Source of the DNA: Anomaloglossus baeobatrachus
Lineage: Eukaryota; Chordata; Amphibia; Anura; Aromobatidae
Assembly: GCF_048569485.1 (NCBI RefSeq)
Contig: NC_134364.1
Location: 125,624,882-125,688,881 of the forward strand
Direction: 5' to 3'
Length of the DNA: 64,000 bases
Position 1 is the stretch's first letter; every line of letters starts with the position of its first letter. A model generated the notes under the pieces. It had not been told where the DNA came from and searched no databases. It saw only the letters and a list, made by a program, of their open reading frames with translations. Of the stretch, positions 59,193 to 64,000 are shown one piece after another. A program made the position numbers and the translations under genes.

Positions 59193-62100
59193 CTGAAAAT
59201 CCACAGAAAGCCCATGAGACACAGCGAGGAGGGAGAAATAGACATATTCCACTTGTCTGGAGGTTACTGACCCTTCCACTTTGCCTTTTGTACCATCCAG
59301 GACCTCAACCTCATCGTCCGCCAGGCACCAGTTCACACTGGATTCCTTGGTCTTCCCAGTCTGCCGATGAGAGTCGTACACGCTGACCCGTCCAACCTGC
59401 AAAAGGTCTGTTGTTGAGGACGGGCGGCATTGGGCGGGGGCGGCGGGAGCGCCAGCGGGGAGGCCAGGAGAGCGCAGGGGGGGGGGGGGGGGGAGGCCAG
59501 GAGAGCGAAGGGGGTGGGGGGTTTGAGGCCAGGAGAGCGCCGGTGGGGGTGTGTGTTTGAGGCCAGGAGAGCGCCGGGGGGGGGGGTCAGAGGCTAGGAG
59601 AGCGCAGGGGGGGGGGGGGGCAGAGGCCAGGAGAGCGCAGGGGGGGGGGCAGAGGCCAGGAGAGCGCAGGGGGGGGGGGGAGAGGCCAGGAGAGCGCAGG
59701 GGGGGGGGAAGAGGCCAGGAGAGCGCAGGGGGGGGGGGGAAGAGGCCAGGAGAGCGCAGGGGGGGGGGGGTGGGGCAGAGGCCAGGAGAGCGCAGGGGGG
59801 GGCAGAGGCCAGGAGAGCGAAGGGGGGGGCAGAGGCCAGGAGAGCGAAGGGGGGGGGGGGCAGAGGCCAGGAGAGCGAAGGGGGGGGGGGGGCAGAGGCC
59901 AGGAGAGCGAGAGAGCGAAGGGGGGGGGCAGAGGCCAGGAGAGCGAAGGGGGGGGTAGAGGCCAGGAGAGCGAAGGGGGGGTAGGGGCCAGGAGAGCGCG
60001 AGGGGGGGTAGGGGCCAGGAGAGCGCGAGGGGGGGTTTTGGAGGCCAGGAGAGCGCAGGGGGGGGGGGGGGGGTTTGGGAGGCCAGGAGAGCGCGGGGGG
60101 AAGGGGGGGGGGTGTTTGGGAGGCCAGGAGAGCGCGGGGGTGTTGGGAGGCCAGGAGAGCGCAGGGGGGGGGGGGGGGGAGGGAAGGCCAGGAGAGCACC
60201 GGGGGGGGGGGGGGGGAGGCCAGGAGAGCACCAGGGGGGGAGGGCCAGGAGAGCACCAGGGGGGGAGGGCCAGGAGAGCACCAGGGGGGGAGGGCCAGGA
60301 GAGCACCAGGGGGTGAAGGCCAGGAGAGCACCAGGGGGGGGAAGGCCAGGAGAGCACCAGGGGGGAAGGCCAGGAGAGCACCAGGGGGGGAAGGCCAGGA
60401 GAGCACCAGGGGGGGAAGGCCAGGAGAGAGCACCAGGGGGGGTAGGCCAGGAGAGCACCAGGGGGGGTAGGCCAGGAGAGCACCAGGGGGGGTAGGCCAG
60501 GAGAGCACCAGGGGGGGAAGGCCAGGAGAGCACCAGGGGGGGGAAAGGCCAGGAGAGCACCAGGGGGGGGGGGGGGGGGGAAAGGCCAGGAGAGCACCAG
60601 GGGGGGAAGGCCAGGAAAGCGCCAGGGGGGGAAGGCCAGGAAAGCGCCAGGGGGGGAAGGCCAGGAAAGCGCCAGGGGGGAAGGCCAGGAAAGCGCCAGG
60701 GGGGAAGGCCAGGAAAGCGCCAGGGGGGAAGGCCAGGAAAGCGCCAGGGGGGAAGGCCAGGAAAGCGCCAGGGGGGAAGGCCAGGAAAGCGCCAGGGGGG
60801 AAGGCCAGGAAAGCGCCAGGGGGGAGGCCAGGAAAGCGCCAGGGGGGAGGCCAGGAAAGCGCCAGGGGGGAGGCCAGGAGTTGCTCTTACCTCGGGGTGA
60901 TTGACCAAGTAGAGATCAGGCAGCTGCTTCTGGAAGGCACCCCCATCCCTGTACATGCGGCAGCAGATCGCCCGTGTCAAGTGACCCTGACTGAACAGAT
61001 ATCCTGAAATACAGAGATTGGGAGATGAATAGACGGGGGAAGGTGGAAAACCACTGAAGTAGTGTTACCAGTTGACACAAATGTCACAGAGTGCTCTGTG
61101 TTTAAAGGAGCCTGACACCTTGGGGTATGCTGACAATACAGTGAGCTGTGACTGTGGTTGCTTGTGCGCCCCTCCTATGACCCAAAGCTGGCGGCTCCTG
61201 GGAGGAAATCTGTATTTTCTTCCTGTATGGTGGCCAGGCAGCATTGTAATGCTGTTTATCTGCAGATTAACCCTATGTCTGCAGGTAAATAGCATTTTAT
61301 GAGGTTACAGGTTGCCTTTAAACTGTCACCGTGAAGTAGAAAATCAGCAGATTTATGACTACAACTCTGGATGAAAGCAGAGCAGATGTCAGTAAATTGT
61401 AGAGCAGCAGATGTAGCAGAGCCGAGTGCTCACATTGAGCTTCTATAATCCTATGTCTGCAGGATGGCACCTCGGGCTCTGCTTAATCTGCAGACAATGT
61501 AAGTGTGCGGCTCTGAAGTGGCATGCAGATAGTGTAGACTCATACCCAAGGTGACGGAGTTGAGATACACCGGCTCGATGAAATGAGACAGGACGCCGCC
61601 CTGAAGGCCCAGCACGTTCCAGCGCAGGATCTTGTCGCTGCAGGACATGGTGCGGAGCCGCTCCCCATGCTGGATGCCATCCCAGGTGGGCACGATGTCA
61701 CTCGACTCCACGGGAATGGTGCCCTCACCTGTGGGCACAACACAAGTCACATGACCGTATGATGATCGGATGCAGCGCTTCCCGGAGGCGGGACTTACCG
61801 TTCTCCACTTTGGTTCGCAGCTTTCCTTGTTTGGGGTTCTCGAATAGCGGTTGATGCCGCTTGTCTCCGTCCACAATGGGCTGGTCGCTGCATGACTTGT
61901 CAAAGAGCGCCCCATCTCCACAGGGGGCGGTACTGCAATGACAGAGCATCCGACGTCACAGTCTACATCCGATCTGTGCGACCGCCAGCCTGTGCGAAGG
62001 AGCAGTGCCTGTGGACACCACTAACCTGATATAGAGGTGGAAGGTGACCCCGGGGCGGATCCTAAGCAGCTCTCCCTCCGACTCCTCAAATATGGTGTCC

Positions 62101-63270
62101 TCCGGAGAGTCGGGGTTGTACTTCATCAGCTGGTCGTACAGGAACCTGCCGGAAGAAGGAGTCCTGTCATGTCTGCTGCCTCACAACTACAAGTCCCAGC
62201 AGGCGACCACTGACCTTATGAAGCCGCGGCGTGCGATGATCTCAGCGTGGCAGTCGTTCACAGTCTCCCCGCGCAGACTCAGCTCCTCGCCCTTCACACA
62301 CCGGTTACCTGGAGAAACAGAAGGGTCAGAGGACACAGACCGCGGGCAAGCTCCGACCCCACAGGGGCAAGCCACACTTACCAGTGCCGATGCTGACGAC
62401 GGTGCCCAAGTCCTCGCTGTTCCGCTTCATGATGATGGCAGCCAGGATTTTCCTGCCCAAGAGGCTATTTTGGATGCGGGCGGTCAGACTGTTGAACTTG
62501 TGGTGACTGAGCATAGCGATCTGATCGTGGAAGGTGCTGCCGCTGACCGGGAGCTGCTGACAAATAGGATGATTGAAAATGACAAACAATACCCCGGCTT
62601 TCGGTCAGAGGCTGGGAACAATATCAGTGTGAGGCAGGCACTATGGCCCGCCAGCTGCTTGCCGCTCTGCAGGCATGGTTACCTCGCCGCGCTGACCCCG
62701 TTAGCATGTGCAGGTATCACCGCTCCAGGCTGGCGGGATCAGGTGTTCTCAGACTATTGTGTGTCCCGATATCAGGTCACGGCTGCTCACCTCTGTATGC
62801 TGTCTCCTCCCGGATCGCTTTCTCTGCCTCCCGATCAGGACCCTCAGGGCTGCGTCAGCCGCCTCCGCCTTTGCTTGCTTCTTATTGGATGCGGTGACCG
62901 GAGGAAACCAGCGACCCCCGACTTTGGCTTGGAAAACAAATCTGAAGAAAAAAACCCAAAAACTGACAAACACAGAATGGCCGTCCCCAGGTAACGTAAC
63001 TCCATGACACCTCAAACCTGACAAAGCGGCAGAAAGGGGGACGGGAGGTCCTTACTTGGGATCATGGGGTGGTCCACTCTGACTGACCATCTTGAACTCT
63101 GCGGCAAAGCCCTTGGCCCGGGAATACTCCAAGAGCCCACTGACAGGATTGGCATTTAGATACTTGATATAATCTCCAACACCCGACTGCTGGGCCATTT
63201 TCAGATCCTCTGAAGAAAGCTCCGGGATGGGGGGAAACTCCGCAGATCCCACCTCAGGGGCTGCCTCAGT
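58952..63270 (-). CDS. adar: ADAR, double-stranded-RNA adenosine deaminase (3' ten exons, partial)
   Basis: ADAR converts adenosine to inosine in double-stranded RNA, in the nucleus and, for the long form, the cytoplasm. Ten exons with GT-AG borders give 1,548 nt, 515 codons plus TAA. The first two encode dsRNA-binding domain 3 ([48 protein letters not shown]). The rest encode the deaminase domain with CHAE (zinc His and catalytic Glu), PCGDG and SCSDK (zinc Cys residues), the GEG of the base-flipping loop, and the C-terminal [15 protein letters not shown] and overall similarity point to ADAR1 rather than ADARB1. The Z-DNA-binding and first two dsRNA-binding domains must lie right of the window. 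Most introns are only 69-114 nt; the longer ones hold repeats or transposons. The linker between the dsRNA-binding and deaminase domains is short and oddly framed. Confidence 0.96.
59272..59396 (-). CDS. adar: ADAR exon: [19 protein letters not shown] segment
   Basis: It encodes [20 protein letters not shown] and [18 protein letters not shown]. The acceptor is CTTTTGCAG and the donor GTCAGT. It begins in phase 0 and ends with two bases of a Gly codon. Confidence 0.94.
59459..60880. repeat. G-rich minisatellite filling an ADAR intron
   Basis: About fifty copies of a 22-32 bp unit, GAGGCCAGGAGAGCGCA plus a G-run of 6-18, cover 1,422 of the 1,494 nt between two ADAR exons. Three sub-families are ordered along it: GAGAGCGCAGG and GAGAGCGAAGG units with long G-runs (59,459-60,180), GAGAGCACCAGG (60,190-60,605), and very uniform 25-bp GAAAGCGCCAGG units (60,610-60,880). 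The ADAR transcript strand is C-rich. A long proline-rich open frame on the minus strand through it is a by-product of composition. Confidence 0.95.
60891..61003 (-). CDS. adar: ADAR exon: [14 protein letters not shown] segment
   Basis: It encodes [20 protein letters not shown] and ends LYLVNHPE. The donor GTAAGA is followed after ten intronic bases by the G-rich minisatellite. Confidence 0.94.
61106..61317. mobile_element. Kolobok/T2-like short element (TSD TTAA) in an ADAR intron
   Basis: A 212-bp element has ends AGGAGCCTGACACCT and AGGTTACAGGTTGCCT, imperfect inverted repeats, flanked by TTAA on both sides (61,102-61,105 and 61,318-61,321). TTAA plus an AAAGG-type terminus is the signature of the T2/Kolobok group of short elements known from Xenopus. 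It accounts for much of an otherwise compact intron. Confidence 0.65.
61546..61728 (-). CDS. adar: ADAR exon: base-flipping loop and second zinc Cys
   Basis: It encodes [17 protein letters not shown], where the first Glu corresponds to the human E1008 base-flipping residue, then [20 protein letters not shown] with the second zinc-binding Cys, ending NSVTL. The acceptor is GCCCACAG and the donor GTATGA. Confidence 0.94.
61799..61932 (-). CDS. adar: ADAR exon: PCGDG zinc motif
   Basis: It encodes [18 protein letters not shown] and ends [15 protein letters not shown]. The Cys of PCGDG is a zinc ligand. The acceptor is TCATTGCAG and the donor GTAAGT. Confidence 0.94.
62026..62145 (-). CDS. adar: ADAR exon: [10 protein letters not shown] segment
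   Basis: This 120-nt exon encodes [20 protein letters not shown] and ends in VTFHLYI plus two bases of a Ser codon. It has an acceptor ending in GGCAG and a GTTAGT donor. The human counterpart is FLYSELMKYN to HLYIS. Confidence 0.92.
62215..62308 (-). CDS. adar: ADAR exon: CHAE active-site motif
   Basis: It encodes [20 protein letters not shown] and [10 protein letters not shown]. The His and Glu of CHAE are the zinc ligand and proton-shuttling catalytic residue known from human ADAR1. The donor is GTCAGT. Confidence 0.94.
62382..62553 (-). CDS. adar: ADAR exon: start of deaminase domain
   Basis: The exon encodes [20 protein letters not shown] and [20 protein letters not shown]. The acceptor is either CAGCAG before CTC or the CAG three bases earlier, an AG-tandem that would add a single Gln. 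The donor is GTAAGT. Confidence 0.92.
62791..62941 (-). CDS. adar: ADAR exon: second half of dsRBD3 and short linker
   Basis: The acceptor is TTCTTCAG and the donor GTGAGC. It encodes [20 protein letters not shown] and the [14 protein letters not shown] helix that contacts RNA, then [13 protein letters not shown]. The end (ACAGAG then the donor) corresponds to the internal donor used for the shorter human isoform. A neighbouring frame after the GGGAGG at about 62,830 reads EAEKAIREE, which resembles the human ENEKAERMG better than the in-frame residues do. Confidence 0.88.
63056..63270 (-). CDS. adar: ADAR exon: linker and first half of dsRBD3
   Basis: The acceptor is CCCCTACAG and the donor GTAAGG. 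The exon starts in phase 0 with TEAAPEVG and ends after two bases of a Lys codon that the next exon completes. It encodes [20 protein letters not shown] and [17 protein letters not shown], closely matching human ADAR1 dsRBD3. Confidence 0.93.
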
Positions 63271-63295
63271 CTGTAGGGGCAAAACGTTACTGTAA

Positions 63296-63720
63296 GGCTA
63301 TGTGTCCACGGGAGAACGTCACTGCGGATGTATCTGCAGGTACGGCCGCAGGTTTACCGCAGCTGCTCGCCGGCATCCGCAGCTATTTTTAGCTGCGAGT
63401 TTCCAGCGATATAGCTGCGGTAAACCTGCGGACTTTCATGCGAATTACCTGCGGACGTCCCGCCTCTATCTCCATAGCGGAGGGTCGGGATTTCCGCAGG
63501 TAATGCCGCATGAATAATTGACATGCAGTTACGTGCGGCTGCGGGACAGCATATTCCGCAGCCGCACTGTCCACAGCATGGACACAGCACTCCCCATGTC
63601 CCATAGGATAACATGGGGAGTGTCTGTACATGCTAAAACCTGCGGATTTATCTGGAAATCCAGAAAGGTCCGCAGGTTTTCCGCGGCAAAATCAAAACAA
63701 GCTCCCGTGGGCACATGCCC
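63296..63720. mobile_element. Harbinger-type short element (TSD TAA) upstream of the first ADAR exon in view
   Basis: A 425-bp element has ends GGCTATGTGTCCACGGGAG and CTCCCGTGGGCACATGCCC, flanked by TAA on both sides (63,293-63,295 and 63,721-63,723). The ends resemble those of the 45,457-46,578 element (GGCTATGTGCGCAC). The interior repeats CTGCGG and CCGCAG motifs as several nested palindromes. It lies in the intron immediately upstream of the first ADAR exon in view, with its left end 26 nt from that exon's acceptor border. Confidence 0.7.
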
Positions 63721-63723
63721 TAA

Positions 63724-64000
63724 TACCCCCCCCCCCCCGCAGTACACAAACCCCCCCAATAATAATCCCGCCATACACAGAGCGTATAGTAACCCCCCCC
63801 CATACACACAGACCCCCAGTAATAAGCCTGCATACAAAAAGACCCCCCAATAATAATTTCCTCCATACACAGACCCCCCCCACCCAGTAATAATCCACAT
63901 ACATAAACCCCACCCAGTAATAATCCCCCATACACACAGACTCCCCCCAGTAATAATCCCCCCCATATGCACAGCCCCCCCCCAGTAATAATCCCCCTAT
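63724..64000. repeat. C-rich minisatellite at the right edge
   Basis: Degenerate copies of a roughly 30-40 bp unit, CATACACAGACCCCCCAG plus TAATAATCCCCC, continue to the window end. Being C-rich on the plus strand, it is G-rich on the ADAR transcript strand, the opposite of the intronic array at 59.5-60.9 kb. Open frames through it are low-complexity artefacts. Confidence 0.85.

Noticed and set aside
59109-60980. A 623-codon minus-strand open frame rich in Pro, Leu, Ser and Trp across the ADAR intron
   Set aside because: It joins parts of real ADAR exons through the G-rich minisatellite. Exon borders with good splice sites and conserved protein on both sides show that this part is intron.
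58952-63270. ADARB1 (ADAR2) as the identity of the deaminase
   Set aside because: The [22 protein letters not shown] and WISKPQEEK strings and the dsRBD3 sequence match ADAR1.

Overview
The window looks like a piece of a large, repeat-rich vertebrate genome, most probably an anuran amphibian. The only host gene I can support is the 3' two-fifths of ADAR (double-stranded-RNA adenosine deaminase, ADAR1 type), on the minus strand at about 58.95-63.27 kb. The other ~58 kb is tandem repeats and transposable elements. Frog-like content includes DIRS1-type tyrosine-recombinase retrotransposons, a Gmr1-type Ty3/gypsy element, several short inverted-repeat elements with TWA or TTAA target sites, an L2/CR1-like LINE 3' end and a Tc1-like remnant.

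Layout. (1) 1-35,439: one enormous minisatellite of a 59-bp unit, about 570 copies, with larger duplicated blocks inside it. It is interrupted by a solo LTR (2,863-4,158) and by two versions of a 95-bp/513-bp insertion (19,870 and 31,459). Its right edge decays into 37-bp short units. (2) 35,440-35,714: a short non-repetitive spacer. (3) 35,715-36,865 and 44,734-44,850: a second, CA-rich minisatellite, split by a Gmr1-like Ty3/gypsy element (36,866-44,728) that looks whole, with nearly identical 1,290-bp LTRs, a perfect 5-bp target duplication and one 1,694-codon frame. (4) 44,850-49,860: a patchwork of short inverted-repeat elements, an old DIRS fragment, a 41-bp minisatellite and a CA microsatellite. 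(5) 49,862-57,006: a broken DIRS-like element on the minus strand with inverted ends and an internal complementary region. Nested inside it are two copies of one Harbinger-type short element and a LINE 3' end. (6) 57.2-57.7 kb: a Tc1-like remnant. (7) 58.9-63.3 kb: ten ADAR coding exons (third dsRNA-binding domain, deaminase domain, stop). One intron is filled by a G-rich minisatellite and two introns carry short inverted-repeat elements. (8) 63,724-64,000: a C-rich minisatellite running off the edge.

ADAR can be assembled exon by exon with GT-AG borders and consistent phases (1,548 nt, 515 codons plus stop). The Z-DNA-binding and first two dsRNA-binding domains must lie beyond the right edge. 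The most interesting signals are the young integrase-before-RT gypsy element with a SCAN-like capsid region, the multi-scale structure and protein-site-like motifs of the 59-bp array, the 95/513-bp insertion pair that resembles LTR-to-solo-LTR collapse without a recognisable family, and the minisatellite that turned a ~70-nt ADAR intron into 1.5 kb. All family names rest on motifs read by eye; no database search was run.
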